From assembly GCF_012927185.1 (NCBI RefSeq), contig NZ_JABBGB010000003.1, positions 62,001-126,000 on the forward strand: a stretch of DNA of 64,000 nucleotides, written 5' to 3'. This DNA is from Pseudoflavitalea sp. G-6-1-2. GTDB taxonomy: Bacteria > Bacteroidota > Bacteroidia > Chitinophagales > Chitinophagaceae. The notes under the pieces are model-generated. The model worked only from the letters and a program-made list of their open reading frames with translations, had not been told where the DNA came from and ran no database searches. The position numbers and the translations under genes are program-made. Below are positions 1 to 10,000 of the stretch, in pieces (position 1 is the first letter of the stretch; each line of letters starts with the position of its first letter).

Positions 1-327
1 AGCACGCGGTTTATAAAATAGAAGTGGCTGAGGAGAAGTAGATCCATGACCCCGAAGATCCAGCATCACGAGTTGAATATTCAGCAATTTTCCACAGGCA
101 ACGGAATTAACTGTTACAGCTCAGGAACTGTTGCACCTTCACGGATTGGCCGGTGAGGGATATGGCAACTATGACCTTCAAATATGTTGCACGGAAGGAG
201 AAGAGAATTACTACCGCCCAATCCTACATACCTCAAAGCCTCATCGGAGATACAACCCTGCCCGGCATATTTGGCGGCATCGTTGTCATATCCCGAACAA
301 GGCCATCAACTCCAATCAACAAAATAT
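1..327. other. Window edge, no supported gene
   Basis: This stretch lies downstream of the minus-strand PorE-like gene. Short open frames exist on the plus strand (for example ATG at 162 to a stop at 338), but none shows a recognisable domain, signal peptide or promoter, and the longer one runs antisense into the neighbouring gene. No terminator hairpin was recognised. I see nothing that can be called with confidence. Confidence 0.4.
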
Positions 328-2244
328 TTACTGGCTGATCACCTTCAGTTCGGTCCGCCTGTTTTTAGCTCTGCCTTCTTCCGTTGTATTTTCTGCTACA
401 GGCTGCGTTGCTCCATACCCCTTGAATGCGAGCCTTTGCTGCTCTATGCCATGGGCTACGAGATATTTCACCACTGCCTGTGCGCGGTTGTTGGAGAGCA
501 CCAGATTATCTTCGGCCTTGCCTACATTATCTGTATGGCCACTGAGTTGTATGCGGATGGTAGGATTATCGCGCAGCAACACCACCAGCTTGTCTAATTC
601 TGAAGTTGATTCCGGCTTGAGATCATACCGGTTCACATCGAAGAACACATTACGCAATACCATGGTGGCATTCGCTTCGAGTGGTTGCAATGGAATATCG
701 ATATTGAAAACAGAATCGGTGTTATTGCTGAGTGAGAAATTCTCGGAATAGAAGAGGTAGCCTTTGCGGTTAACGTTGAAAGCATAGTCTTTTCCTACGG
801 GAAGCGTTACCAGATAATGACCGGTCTCGTCTGTCTGCACTTTGCTCAGCACTTCCTGCGAAGCGAGGTCGGTGAGTTCAACAGAAGAAGGAAGTCCCTT
901 TTGGGTTTTGATATCGTACACTTTTCCTTTCACCCACAATGTTCTTGCCGGACGAATATCCGAACGCAGTTCAAAAGTGTAGATATCCAGTCCGCCCTTG
1001 CTGTCGCTGCGATCGCTGGCATACCAGGCCGTTTTGCCATCGGCAGAAACTACCAGGCTGCCTTCATTCTCGATGGTGTTGATGGGATAGCCGAGGTTCA
1101 CAGCTTTGCTCCATCCGCCTTTCGGCTGTTTCTTTGAAATGAAGAGATCGTCGCCACCATAACCGAGATGCCCATTCGAAGTGAAATACAACGTTTGATT
1201 ATCGGCATGGATAAACGGACAGCTTTCTTCTCCCGGTGTATTGATCTCTGCACCAAGGTTCTCCGGTTCGCCCCATCTTCCGTTGGGCAGCAGGCGGCTT
1301 ACGTAGAGATCACTTCCTCCAAATCCTCCTGCACGATTACTGGCGAAGTACAATTCTTTTTTATCTGGAGAAAGCGAGGGAGCAGATTCCCAGGCTTCGG
1401 TATTGATGCGTGGCCCAAGGCTCTCAGGTTCGCTCCATCCGTTGGAAGTGAGGTAAGAAATATAGAGATCGCAACTGCCGGCCCCTCCGGGGAAATTGCA
1501 ACCGGTGAATATCAGCCATTGGCCATCCTGCGAAATATTCTGAGCGCCTTCATTGCTTTGTGTGTTGATATTGCCATTGAGCGGGTTGGCTTTGTGCCAG
1601 CCATTGCTGTTGCGCGAAGCGCCGAAGAAATCTTCGTTGATGCCATTGATGCGGCGGGTGAAAATCAGTTCCTTGCCGTCGATGGTGATGGTAGGATAGT
1701 ATTCGGAGTCTTTGGAATTGATGCTGTCGCCCAGATTGGAAGGCTCGAAACGATAAGCTCCTAACGGTTTCTGCTGAGCGTAGTCGATGGCAAACTGATA
1801 GCTTTTCTTTCTGAACTGAGCCACCATTTTGCTTTTTTCATTGAGATTGGGAATGCCGAGAAAATCGTCTACGGCTGCAACCGCTTTCTGAAAGTCTCCC
1901 TGCCCGGCAAGATTGATGGAGTAGGGGAGATTGTAATCCCTGAAATAATTATTGTCGATGGATTTTGCCTTCTCGTATGCTGCAATGGCTTCTTTGTAAT
2001 GTTTCATTTCGCCATGAATGCCGGCGATGGACAGCCAGGCATCGAGAAAGCCGGGGGCTTTGGCTACTGCACCTTCCAATTGCGTCAGCGCTTTGGGGTA
2101 ATTGCCCGTATGAGCAATGGAAAGCGCTTCGTCATAGATCGCCACCACTTTCTTGTTTACCTTATCCGGATCGTATTGGGCATACGAATGGAGGCAAGTG
2201 GCCAGTGAGGCAATGATAATGGTACAGAATTGCTTGAAACCCAT
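328..2244 (-). CDS. PorE-like OmpA-family protein (TPR, beta-propeller, CarboxypepD-like, OmpA domains)
   Basis: A 638-residue exported protein. An N-terminal signal peptide (about residues 1-23, ending SYAQ) is followed by TPR-like helices (about 30-130), WD40-like PD40 propeller repeats (about 180-430, recurring LYFASN/LYFTSN and GG.DLY/DLF motifs), a carboxypeptidase-regulatory-like beta domain (about 440-515) and an OmpA peptidoglycan-binding domain (about 530-638, with SGHTDNVG and NRRTELKV). This domain order is that of PorE, a periplasmic component of the type IX secretion machinery that anchors it to peptidoglycan. PorE proper is a lipoprotein; here the signal region has a Cys but not a convincing lipobox. 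Many paralogues with this architecture exist in Bacteroidota, so the specific T9SS role is an inference. It lies 102 bp downstream of queE in the same direction. Confidence 0.85.
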   Translation of the reverse strand: MGFKQFCTIIIASLATCLHSYAQYDPDKVNKKVVAIYDEALSIAHTGNYPKALTQLEGAVAKAPGFLDAWLSIAGIHGEMKHYKEAIAAYEKAKSIDNNYFRDYNLPYSINLAGQGDFQKAVAAVDDFLGIPNLNEKSKMVAQFRKKSYQFAIDYAQQKPLGAYRFEPSNLGDSINSKDSEYYPTITIDGKELIFTRRINGINEDFFGASRNSNGWHKANPLNGNINTQSNEGAQNISQDGQWLIFTGCNFPGGAGSCDLYISYLTSNGWSEPESLGPRINTEAWESAPSLSPDKKELYFASNRAGGFGGSDLYVSRLLPNGRWGEPENLGAEINTPGEESCPFIHADNQTLYFTSNGHLGYGGDDLFISKKQPKGGWSKAVNLGYPINTIENEGSLVVSADGKTAWYASDRSDSKGGLDIYTFELRSDIRPARTLWVKGKVYDIKTQKGLPSSVELTDLASQEVLSKVQTDETGHYLVTLPVGKDYAFNVNRKGYLFYSENFSLSNNTDSVFNIDIPLQPLEANATMVLRNVFFDVNRYDLKPESTSELDKLVVLLRDNPTIRIQLSGHTDNVGKAEDNLVLSNNRAQAVVKYLVAHGIEQQRLAFKGYGATQPVAENTTEEGRAKNRRTELKVISQ

Positions 2245-2346
2245 GACAGTTGTTTTTAATGTCAGTTCTCTTTGGAAAGATAGCCCAAAAATTAAGAACG
2301 AACTGTTCTGCGGTTTAGTCTCCCGTAAACTTATTTACTTGAAGGG

Positions 2347-2961
2347 TTATGGCACATTGATGTACTTGTGCAACTGAAGGGAGAACTCCCATTGGGGATG
2401 TTCTTTGATATAGTCGATGATCAGGGGAGTAACCTGGTTCACTTTGCTCCATTCCGGCTGCAAAAACAATTTGCATTCGGGCGAAACCTGTGCTGCATAT
2501 TTTTCTGCCCATTCGAAATCGCTCTTGTTGTAGATCACCACTTTCAGCTCATTGGCATGTGGCACTACTTCGGGAAGAGGGAATTTGAATTTTTTGGGAG
2601 AAAGACAGATCCAGTCCAGCTCACCGCTGAGCGGATGAGCGCCGGATGTTTCGATATGGGTTTGGAAACCTGCTTCGTGCAGGGCGCCTGTGAGCGCGTC
2701 GAGGTTATGCATCAGCGGCTCGCCGCCGGTGATGATGGCGATGCGGCCGGGGTATTGCGCAGCTGCACTTACAATTTCATCGATGCTTTGCAGCGGATGT
2801 TTGCCGGCATCCCAGCTATCCTTCACATCACACCATACGCAGCCTACATCGCATCCGCCGAGACGGATGAAGTAAGCGGCCCTTCCCTGATGGAACCCTT
2901 CGCCCTGAAGGGTATAGAATTGTTCCATTACAGGAAGCTTAGTATGTACCATGGTTTCCAT
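2347..2961 (-). CDS. queE: 7-carboxy-7-deazaguanine synthase QueE (radical SAM)
   Basis: A 204-residue radical SAM enzyme converting 6-carboxytetrahydropterin to 7-carboxy-7-deazaguanine, the ring-contracting step of queuosine/preQ0 synthesis. The N-terminal FYTLQGEGFHQGRAAYFIRL region leads into a CxxxCxxC iron-sulfur motif at Cys37, Cys41 and Cys44, the shortened spacing pattern typical of radical SAM proteins. TGGEPL follows as the SAM-binding motif, and the short length fits the minimal QueE barrel. The start at 2961 lies directly behind a TACCTTTG -7 box, so the mRNA may be almost leaderless; Met4 (2952) is an alternative. No other deazaguanine gene is adjacent, although a QueF-like gene without its catalytic Cys lies at 54898-55338. 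Confidence 0.93.
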   Translation of the reverse strand: METMVHTKLPVMEQFYTLQGEGFHQGRAAYFIRLGGCDVGCVWCDVKDSWDAGKHPLQSIDEIVSAAAQYPGRIAIITGGEPLMHNLDALTGALHEAGFQTHIETSGAHPLSGELDWICLSPKKFKFPLPEVVPHANELKVVIYNKSDFEWAEKYAAQVSPECKLFLQPEWSKVNQVTPLIIDYIKEHPQWEFSLQLHKYINVP

Positions 2962-2965
2962 GCTG

Positions 2966-2973
2966 CAAAGGTA
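2966..2973 (-). promoter_or_regulatory. Bacteroidota -7 promoter box of queE
   Basis: On the minus strand this reads TACCTTTG, a perfect match to the TAnnTTTG -7 element used by the Bacteroidota housekeeping sigma factor, five bases upstream of the queE start. It suggests that queE can be transcribed independently of folD. No convincing -33 TTTG was found. Confidence 0.5.
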
Positions 2974-2991
2974 GTGTAATGATGAAATATG

Positions 2992-3867
2992 CTAGTTCCT
3001 TTCCATGCAGGCGCGGTAGGTATTGGCCATCAGCGCTGCGATGGTCATGGGGCCTACGCCACCGGGAACGGGCGTGATATAGCTGCATTTGGGTGATACG
3101 TTCGCGAAGTCTACATCACCTTTAATGGAGTAGCCTCTCTTTTTGGAAGCGTCTGGTACGCGGGTGATGCCTACATCGATCACCACAGCTCCTTCTTTCA
3201 CCATATCAGCTTTCACAAATTCAGGTCTGCCCAATGCAGCTACGATAATGTCGGCCTGCAGGCAGATCTCTTTGAGGTTATGCGTTTGAGAGTGGCAGAG
3301 CGTTACAGTGCAGTTGCCGGGATTGGTGTTGGCACTCAGCAAAATGCTCATGGGGCGGCCAACGATATTGCTGCGGCCGATCACTACGGCATGTTTGCCT
3401 TTGGTGTCGATCTTATAGTGTTCCAGCATCAGCATAATGCCGTGCGGAGTTGCGGAAACAAAGGTGGGAAGCCCCTGCACCAGTTTACCGGCGCTTTCGG
3501 GATGGAAGCCATCCACATCTTTCGACGGGTCGATGGTTTCGATCACTTTGGCTTCGGAAATATGCTTGGGAAGAGGAAGTTGCACCAGAATGCCGTCGAT
3601 ATCCGGATCATTGTTCAGATCCTGAATAGCAGACAGCAGCTTGAATTCGCTGATATCTTCAGGAAAACGAAGGAGGGTGGATTTGTATCCGATCTCTTCG
3701 CAGGTTTTCACTTTTGAACCTACATAGGTTTCGCTGGCGCCATTGCTTCCAACGAGTACTGCTGCGAGATGGGGTACCTTCTTTCCTGCAGCTGTCAATT
3801 GCCCTACTTTCAGCCTGAGTTCATCCTTGGTGGCCTGCGATACAACTAGTCCGTCTAAAATTTGCAT
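2992..3867 (-). CDS. folD: Bifunctional methylenetetrahydrofolate dehydrogenase/cyclohydrolase FolD
   Basis: A 291-residue FolD, which interconverts 5,10-methylene-, methenyl- and 10-formyl-tetrahydrofolate with NADP in the cytosol and supplies one-carbon units. The catalytic [13 protein letters not shown] segment (Tyr48, Lys52/Lys54) matches the folate-site YxxxK motif, GRSNIVGRP is the dinucleotide-binding and domain-linking signature, and [13 protein letters not shown] is the conserved C-terminal signature. Length is normal for the family. It lies 30 bp upstream of queE in the same direction, so co-transcription is possible in addition to queE's own promoter. The start lies just behind a -7 box at 3872-3879. 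Confidence 0.97.
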   Translation of the reverse strand: MQILDGLVVSQATKDELRLKVGQLTAAGKKVPHLAAVLVGSNGASETYVGSKVKTCEEIGYKSTLLRFPEDISEFKLLSAIQDLNNDPDIDGILVQLPLPKHISEAKVIETIDPSKDVDGFHPESAGKLVQGLPTFVSATPHGIMLMLEHYKIDTKGKHAVVIGRSNIVGRPMSILLSANTNPGNCTVTLCHSQTHNLKEICLQADIIVAALGRPEFVKADMVKEGAVVIDVGITRVPDASKKRGYSIKGDVDFANVSPKCSYITPVPGGVGPMTIAALMANTYRACMERN

Positions 3868-3871
3868 GGCG

Positions 3872-3879
3872 CAAAGGTA
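3872..3879 (-). promoter_or_regulatory. Bacteroidota -7 promoter box of folD
   Basis: The minus strand reads TACCTTTG, five bases before the folD start codon, the same sequence and spacing as in front of queE. Transcription would begin at or very near the start codon. Confidence 0.5.
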
Positions 3880-3949
3880 ATCGAAGAAATTTAATTGACA
3901 TGACTAGTAAAATTTTCCTCGTTTTTTGTTTCTATGGAAAACCTACCCA

Positions 3950-4765
3950 ATGAAAACAATCCTATGTGGCCTCTTCAGCGCCTGGAGCGCTGTTGCTGCT
4001 GCCCAGATCAGTCGTCCGGTTGCAATAATTCCCATTCAGACAGCCGCGTACCACGAGCATTTCACTGATATTTTTTCATCGAAACTTAATCTCGCCGTGC
4101 TGCCGTCATTAGCTGATTTTCAGTTTGGAGCATGGGCAGAGAAAAAGTATCTGTTACCCGCACTTCAACAGTATTCGATTATGGCAGGGGCTGCCACAGG
4201 CCAGAGCGGATGGGCAATTTCGGCGGATCATACCGGACTGGATTCATTCCGGGAATATGCGCTGCAGCTCGCTTACGGGCGCAGGCTGGGAAAAGTTTCC
4301 CTCGGAACCGGACTGCATTATGGAGCGAAGCATGTTGCCGGTTACGGAAACCGGAGTTTCTGGAGTATGGGCATTGGTGTGCTCTGGAAAGTTAGTTCGG
4401 TGATAAGCACAGGGTGGCAACTCAACCATCTTTCAGGCGGAATTTTTTCAGCAGGCAACAAAGAAAGACTGGCCTACGGTTATACAGCAGGGTTAGGCGT
4501 GCTGCTGGCGCCTGCGTTGCTGGCCGAAATGCTGGTAACAAAAAATGAAGCGCAGGCGGCATCTGTGATTGCTGCATGCCATTATCAGGTAAAGAACAGG
4601 CTGCAAGCCTCGGTGCAGCTGGATATTCCCGAAGCAAAGCCATCCATGCGCGTAAAATGGAAAATGAACTGGATGCAGTTGGGTGTTACTGCGGCCTATC
4701 ATGCCATGCTCGGTTTTAGTCCGGGTTTATTTCTCCTCGTCGAAACCTCCAATGAAAAACCATGA
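3950..4765 (+). CDS. Predicted exported beta-barrel-like protein of unknown function
   Basis: A 271-residue protein with a signal peptide ending near AAAQ (about residue 20). The remainder alternates hydrophobic and polar residues with many aromatic and glycine positions (YGRRLGKVSLGTGLHYG, for example), as in outer-membrane beta strands; the pattern resembles PorP/SprF-type barrels, but I cannot assign the family. The start at 3950 is chosen because the signal peptide begins there; the frame extends to a TTG at 3926. The stop overlaps the start of the next gene in an ATGA junction, indicating translational coupling with the helix-hairpin-helix protein and probably a joint function at the cell envelope. 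Confidence 0.75.
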   Translation: MKTILCGLFSAWSAVAAAQISRPVAIIPIQTAAYHEHFTDIFSSKLNLAVLPSLADFQFGAWAEKKYLLPALQQYSIMAGAATGQSGWAISADHTGLDSFREYALQLAYGRRLGKVSLGTGLHYGAKHVAGYGNRSFWSMGIGVLWKVSSVISTGWQLNHLSGGIFSAGNKERLAYGYTAGLGVLLAPALLAEMLVTKNEAQAASVIAACHYQVKNRLQASVQLDIPEAKPSMRVKWKMNWMQLGVTAAYHAMLGFSPGLFLLVETSNEKP

Positions 4766-6819
4766 TGAAGGGAAAGATACAATGGGTGCAGCTGGTGAGA
4801 ACCGGCTGCATCATTGCCGTATGCCTGCTGCAGCTGCATACGGCCAAAGCGCAGGAAGAAGAAAACAATGGTAACTGGAAGGAACAACTGCTGGAGCAGC
4901 TGGCAGACAGGGAAGAAAGCATTCCGGAAGATGATGATGAACTGATGGCAATGGATCAGTTCATCCGGCATCCGATTGCGCTGAATGAGGCCACTGCAGC
5001 GCAATTGCAGCTGCTTCAGATATTGCATCCCTGGCAGATCAATAATTTTCTGCTGTACCGGAGTGCGTTCGGAAAACTGCTGAGCAGGTATGAGTTGCAG
5101 GCAATACCGGGGTGGGATAGCGCCACCATCCGTCAGTTGTTGCCTTATGTAACACTGAACGAAAAAGCAGCTTCGGATCGGCCTTTGTTCCGGAGGTTCA
5201 GAGGTGGCGAACAGCAGGTGCTGCTGCGTTCGGGAAAATTGTTTAAAGAAGCAAAGCCTGCTGTTTTCGTCCGGTATCGTTATCAATTTAAACAGCAGTT
5301 GCAATGGGGATTTACAGGCGAAAAAGATGCCGGCGAATCATTCTTCCGCGGGGCGCAGAAAGAAGGATTCGATCATACCGGATTCCATCTTTTCGTCAGA
5401 AGAATTGGTCCGTTGCAGGCGCTGGCTATTGGCGACTTTCAGGTGAATCTGGGGCAGGGGCTCATTCAGTGGCAGTCGATGAGTTTCGCTCCTACACCCG
5501 TTCTGAGCATCAAAAAACAAAGTGAATGGCTGAAACCTTACAGTGCTGCCGGCGAACTGAATTATCACCGGGGCATTGCCGTTAGTGCCGGAAATAAACA
5601 TTTGAAAACAGGTGCATTCTTCTCTTATCGCAAAGTAACCGGAAGAACAGATACAGACAGCAGCGGCGAATTTCTCACAGGTTTCGATGCCAGCGGTTAC
5701 CATCGCACGGTATTGGAGCAGCAACGGAGAAAAAACACAACGCTGATGGTTACGGGAGCAATGATGCAGTATAAAACCAATCACTGGCATCTGGGCTTCA
5801 ATGCTGTAGGATATAGAACCAGCAAGCCTTTCAGGCCGCCACCTGCTCTGTACCGCAAGTTCGGCATCGAAGGCAATACCTGGCACAACGCCAGCATCGA
5901 TGGCAGCGCAACGCTGCAAAATTTTCACCTGTTCTGGGAATGGGCGGTAGACAAAAGAATGACAACGGCATTTACCGCTGGCACTATGATCAGTCTCAGC
6001 CGTCATTTCAACATGGCCATTCACTACAGAAACTTCAGCAAAAAATATCAGGCCCTTTTCAGCAGCGCCATTGCGCAGAATGCTTCGCCCGGTAATGAAG
6101 AAGGGTGGTTGCTTCGATGGGAATGGCAACCTGCCCGGAACTGGAAGTTGCAGGGGAGTGCAGATATCTTCAGGTTCCCCTGGCTGAAGTACCGGATCGA
6201 TGCTCCGGCCATCGGACATGAATATCTGTTCATGGCAATTTATCAACCCTCCCGCAGGGCAGAATTGCAGTTCAGGTACCAGCATTCGCTAAAACCACTG
6301 AATGCGAATGCTGAAAATGTTGAAAATCAAGTTATCAAGTATCCGGGGAGTGCCGAAAGGCGTCAATGGCGGTGGCAGTGTCTGTGGAAAATCTCGGAGA
6401 ATTTCAGCCTCAAACAAAGAGTCGATTACCTGCTTGCAGGAATCCGGAGAGCGGGCAATCTTCAGACAGGCATCAGTGCCTTCATGGAGGCCACCCGGCG
6501 GGTCGGCAGAAAATGGATGTTCAACACCCGGTTACATTTTTTTGATACAGATACTTATGAATCAAGGATTTACGGAATGGAACGCGACCTGTTGTACAGT
6601 TATTCCATGCCGGCTTTTGCTGGTAAGGCTATCAGAACCTATGCTTTGGCACGGTGCAAATGGGGTAATCAAAAAGCTGCAAAGAGGGGTTGGGAGGTAG
6701 AATGCTGGCTAAAAATGATGAAGCAATGGCCGGCAGATTTGGTTAATGGCTCGTTAACGGAGACGGGTTTTTTCTCTTCTGCGGAGCTGAAAATTCAACT
6801 GATCGGAAAGATTCGTTGA
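4762..6819 (+). CDS. Exported helix-hairpin-helix protein with a predicted outer-membrane barrel
   Basis: A 685-residue protein. A signal peptide (about 1-30, ending TAKAQ) is followed by an acidic linker and then a ComEA-like helix-hairpin-helix region (about 66-130): LNEATAAQLQLL, a second hairpin with ELQAIPGWD, and IRQLLPYV. The remaining roughly 550 residues are rich in alternating aromatic strands ending in a typical outer-membrane protein manner. This combination is a recurrent but uncharacterised Bacteroidota family, usually annotated only as helix-hairpin-helix domain protein. HhH motifs bind DNA in ComEA, so a role in DNA binding at the surface is possible but unproven. It begins inside the stop codon of the upstream gene and is followed by a strong terminator at 6831. 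Confidence 0.8.
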   Translation: MMKGKIQWVQLVRTGCIIAVCLLQLHTAKAQEEENNGNWKEQLLEQLADREESIPEDDDELMAMDQFIRHPIALNEATAAQLQLLQILHPWQINNFLLYRSAFGKLLSRYELQAIPGWDSATIRQLLPYVTLNEKAASDRPLFRRFRGGEQQVLLRSGKLFKEAKPAVFVRYRYQFKQQLQWGFTGEKDAGESFFRGAQKEGFDHTGFHLFVRRIGPLQALAIGDFQVNLGQGLIQWQSMSFAPTPVLSIKKQSEWLKPYSAAGELNYHRGIAVSAGNKHLKTGAFFSYRKVTGRTDTDSSGEFLTGFDASGYHRTVLEQQRRKNTTLMVTGAMMQYKTNHWHLGFNAVGYRTSKPFRPPPALYRKFGIEGNTWHNASIDGSATLQNFHLFWEWAVDKRMTTAFTAGTMISLSRHFNMAIHYRNFSKKYQALFSSAIAQNASPGNEEGWLLRWEWQPARNWKLQGSADIFRFPWLKYRIDAPAIGHEYLFMAIYQPSRRAELQFRYQHSLKPLNANAENVENQVIKYPGSAERRQWRWQCLWKISENFSLKQRVDYLLAGIRRAGNLQTGISAFMEATRRVGRKWMFNTRLHFFDTDTYESRIYGMERDLLYSYSMPAFAGKAIRTYALARCKWGNQKAAKRGWEVECWLKMMKQWPADLVNGSLTETGFFSSAELKIQLIGKIR

Positions 6820-6830
6820 AAAAAGTTTCA

Positions 6831-6858
6831 AAAACCGGTTTCGGCCGGTTTTATAAGC
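6831..6858 (+). terminator. Rho-independent terminator after the 3950-6819 operon
   Basis: The arms AAAACCGG and CCGGTTTT (6831-6838 and 6845-6852) form an 8-bp stem around a six-base loop, ending in a T-rich arm. It lies 11 bases after the stop codon of the helix-hairpin-helix gene. Confidence 0.75.
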
Positions 6859-6901
6859 TGTTCATGATCATTGAATTAGTGAAAATCAGTCTGGTGGCGG
6901 C

Positions 6902-6917
6902 TTGCGGCCGGCCGCAA
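6902..6917. repeat. Perfect 16-bp GC-rich palindrome
   Basis: TTGCGGCCGGCCGCAA is fully self-complementary. It lies between the terminator of the upstream operon and the promoter of the first susC gene, about 95 bp upstream of the -33 box. It may be an operator or simply part of a second hairpin, since it is followed by a short T-run. Confidence 0.5.
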
Positions 6918-7012
6918 TTTTTGAAGTTTTTTTCAAAGGATTTGATGGTACAGCAGCATTTTTAATTTTTAACTTGTCTAGCTTGAAGATCTGTGTCCTG
7001 TTTTAACAATAT

Positions 7013-7042
7013 TTTGGGAAGTTCAAAAAGTCCCTATATTTA
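7013..7042 (+). promoter_or_regulatory. Bacteroidota promoter of the first susC operon
   Basis: TTTG at 7013-7016, an 18-bp spacer and TATATTTA at 7035-7042 match the -33/-7 consensus (TTTG, about 19 bp, TAnnTTTG) except for the last base. The gap to the susC start codon at 7073 is 30 bp. Confidence 0.55.
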
Positions 7043-7072
7043 CACAGTTCAAAACTAAAACTCACTAGTCAC

Positions 7073-10000
7073 ATGAGAAAAATTCTGTCACTGCTTGCAG
7101 TGCTGGTACTATGCTATGTATCCGCATCTGCTCAAAGCCGGTTTATTACCGGTCAGGTCCGGGATAGCCAGGGGGAACCGGTTCCTTTCACCTCAATAAC
7201 CCTCAAGACTACAGGCAAGGGTGTCACTTCCGATGTTAATGGAAATTTCAGAATCTTAGCGGCCACCGGGGACGTACTTGTGTTCACCGCGGTGGGAACT
7301 CAGTCTACAGAAGTAACAGTAGGCACAAGTGATGTGCTTTCTGTTACTCTTGTAAAGACTGGAAATCTGCAGGAAGTGGTGGTAACGGCCCTGGGTGTGC
7401 GCCGTCAGGCAAAAGAACTGGGTTATTCTACTGCGCGTGTTCGTAACAGTGAGATCAATCAGGCCAAAACTGTAAACCTTCAGAACGGTCTTACAGGTAA
7501 GGTATCTGGTTTGAGCATCACCACTGTAAACAGCGGTGTATTTGAAGAAACCAAGATCAACCTTCGCGGTCTCCGCTCATTAACCGGTAATAACCAGCCG
7601 ATGCTGGTAGTAGATAATATTCCCATTTCACTGGGCTTTATTTCTATGATCAACCCCAATGATGTGGAAGATGTAAACGTACTGAAAGGTGCATCCGCAG
7701 CCGCTCTGTACGGTCCGGATGGGGTGAACGGTGTAATCCTCGTTACAACAAAAAGAGGATCATCGGGCAAACCAACGCTCACAGTGAGCCAGTCTGTTCA
7801 GCTTGCGAGGGTTTCATTCCTTCCCAAACTGCAGAAAAGATTTGGTAGCGGATCCGGCGAAGATGCATTGGGCCGCCCGGTTTACGATCCCATCGAGAAC
7901 CAGCAGTTCGGTCCTGAATACGATGGCAAAGTTGTTGAAATCGGTCAGGTACTCGAAGATGGCGACATTCAGAAAACTACCTACGACTACAAAAAAAGAG
8001 AGAAAGAGAAATTCTGGAACAATGGTCTTACGTTGCAATCAGACGTAACATTTGCAGCAAAAGACTTCCTGATCTCTGCTCAGCTGGCCGACCTGAAAGG
8101 TCTGATGCCAAAGGATGTGAACAAAAGAAACTCACTCCGCATCAATACTTCCAAAGAGTATGGCAAACTGAAAGCAACATTGAACCTCAACTATATTCAG
8201 AGCAACTACGATGTGGTGAACAACGCAGCTTACGCAGGCAGGTTCGCCAGCAGCTACAACGGTAGCATTTACTTCACAGTACTGAATACTCCTGGTCAGG
8301 TTCCACTTACCAAATACAAAGACTGGAGAAACGATAAATACGCACAATACTCCAACTATTACAACGAGTATTTCGTAAACCCATACTGGGCAATCGATGC
8401 TCACCGTTCCAAAGGCAGAACAGATAATATTCTCGGTGCTTTGGAACTGAACTACGACTTCTTCGACTGGCTGCATGCCACCTATCGCATAGGTACATCA
8501 TTCCAGTACGGAACATTCAAAAATGAGAATGCTCCCATCGAGACTACACAGTTTGCGCAGGACCACAGAGGTCAGCAATACGATGCTGCTCCGGGTAGCG
8601 TAGCAGATGGATCAGATTTCAGCAGCCGCGTTACACACGAATTCTTCCTCAACGGCAGAAAAGAAATTCACAACGATTTCGCTGTAAACTATATCGTAGG
8701 TACCCGTTACCGTGAGAACCGCACCAAAACAATCAATGTGGCAGGTAACAACCTCTTTGTACCATATGTGTTCAACCTCAGCAACAGAGCGGGTGAGGCA
8801 GTGGGCAATGAAGGCAATATCAAGAACCGCCTCATTTCTGTTTTCGGTCAGGCAAGTCTGAGCTATAAAGGCTGGGCGAACATCGAGTTCTCTGCAGCGA
8901 ACGATTGGGACAGCCGTTTGAACATCAACAACAATTCTTACTTCTATCCTGGTGTGAGTGCATCAGTGGTGCTCACCGATGCGATTCAGGCACTGTCTGA
9001 AAGCCGCATTCTTTCTTACGCAAAACTGCGTGGATCGTGGTCTAAATCTGCGAACGTAAACCTCGGCACTTACGAGCTGGAGCCAGTGTACAACCAGATC
9101 GGCGGTTTCCCTTACGGAGGTCTCGGTGGTTTCTCTGCAGGCAACCTGGTAACCAATCCAAACATCAAGCCTGAGAAGGTTAACTCACGTGAGATCGGTC
9201 TCGAACTCGGTTTCATGAAGAACCGTTATAACCTCGATGTAACTTACTTCTTCCAGAAAAATACAGATCAGATTCTCGAAGTACAGCAATCAGCAGCTAC
9301 TGGTTATCCTTCTTACAAAACCAATACTGCCAACTTCGAAAACTATGGAGTTGAAATCGACCTGAACCTTACACCACTGGTGAAGATCGGCAAAGGCAGA
9401 TTCAACCTCGGCATTAACGTAACGTACAACGACAACAAAATCACTTCACTGTTCCCAGGCATCAATGAGCTGGCAATCGGTGGTACCAACCAGTTCACTC
9501 AGATTGCAGCGAGCTCACCAGACGCTTACAACTATGCGATCGTAGGGAAACCTGCCTTCGTGTTCAAAATAAGCGACTATGCACGTGATCCTCAGGGAAG
9601 AGTAATTGTAGATAAAGTAACCGGTGATCCAAGACTCGAAGACAGCCTCGTGGTTCGTGGCCGTTCTCTGCCTCTCTGGACGCTCGGTTTTAACCCAAGC
9701 TTCAGCTGGAAAGGCCTCACCATCTCTGCAACATTCGATTTCAAAGGTGGCCACTATGCTTACCATGGTATCGGTTCGGATATGGACTTCACAGGTATCT
9801 CAGAACGCAGTGCCCAGTTCGGTCGTCAGCGTTTTGTATTCCCCAATTCTGTGTATGAAGAAGCTGGCAAATATGTTGAGAACACCAATATTCAGGTATC
9901 CAACGGTGGACGCAGCTTCTGGGCTACCGGTGCTACAAACACTGCTGTGGGTACCAACTATTTCTCCAGCGCTGCATACGTGAAATTCCGCGAGCTGGCG

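Noticed and set aside
131-751. Plus-strand open frames at the left edge, including one of 206 codons
   Set aside because: They run antisense into the PorE-like gene, have no recognisable domain, and lack a promoter; treated as chance frames.
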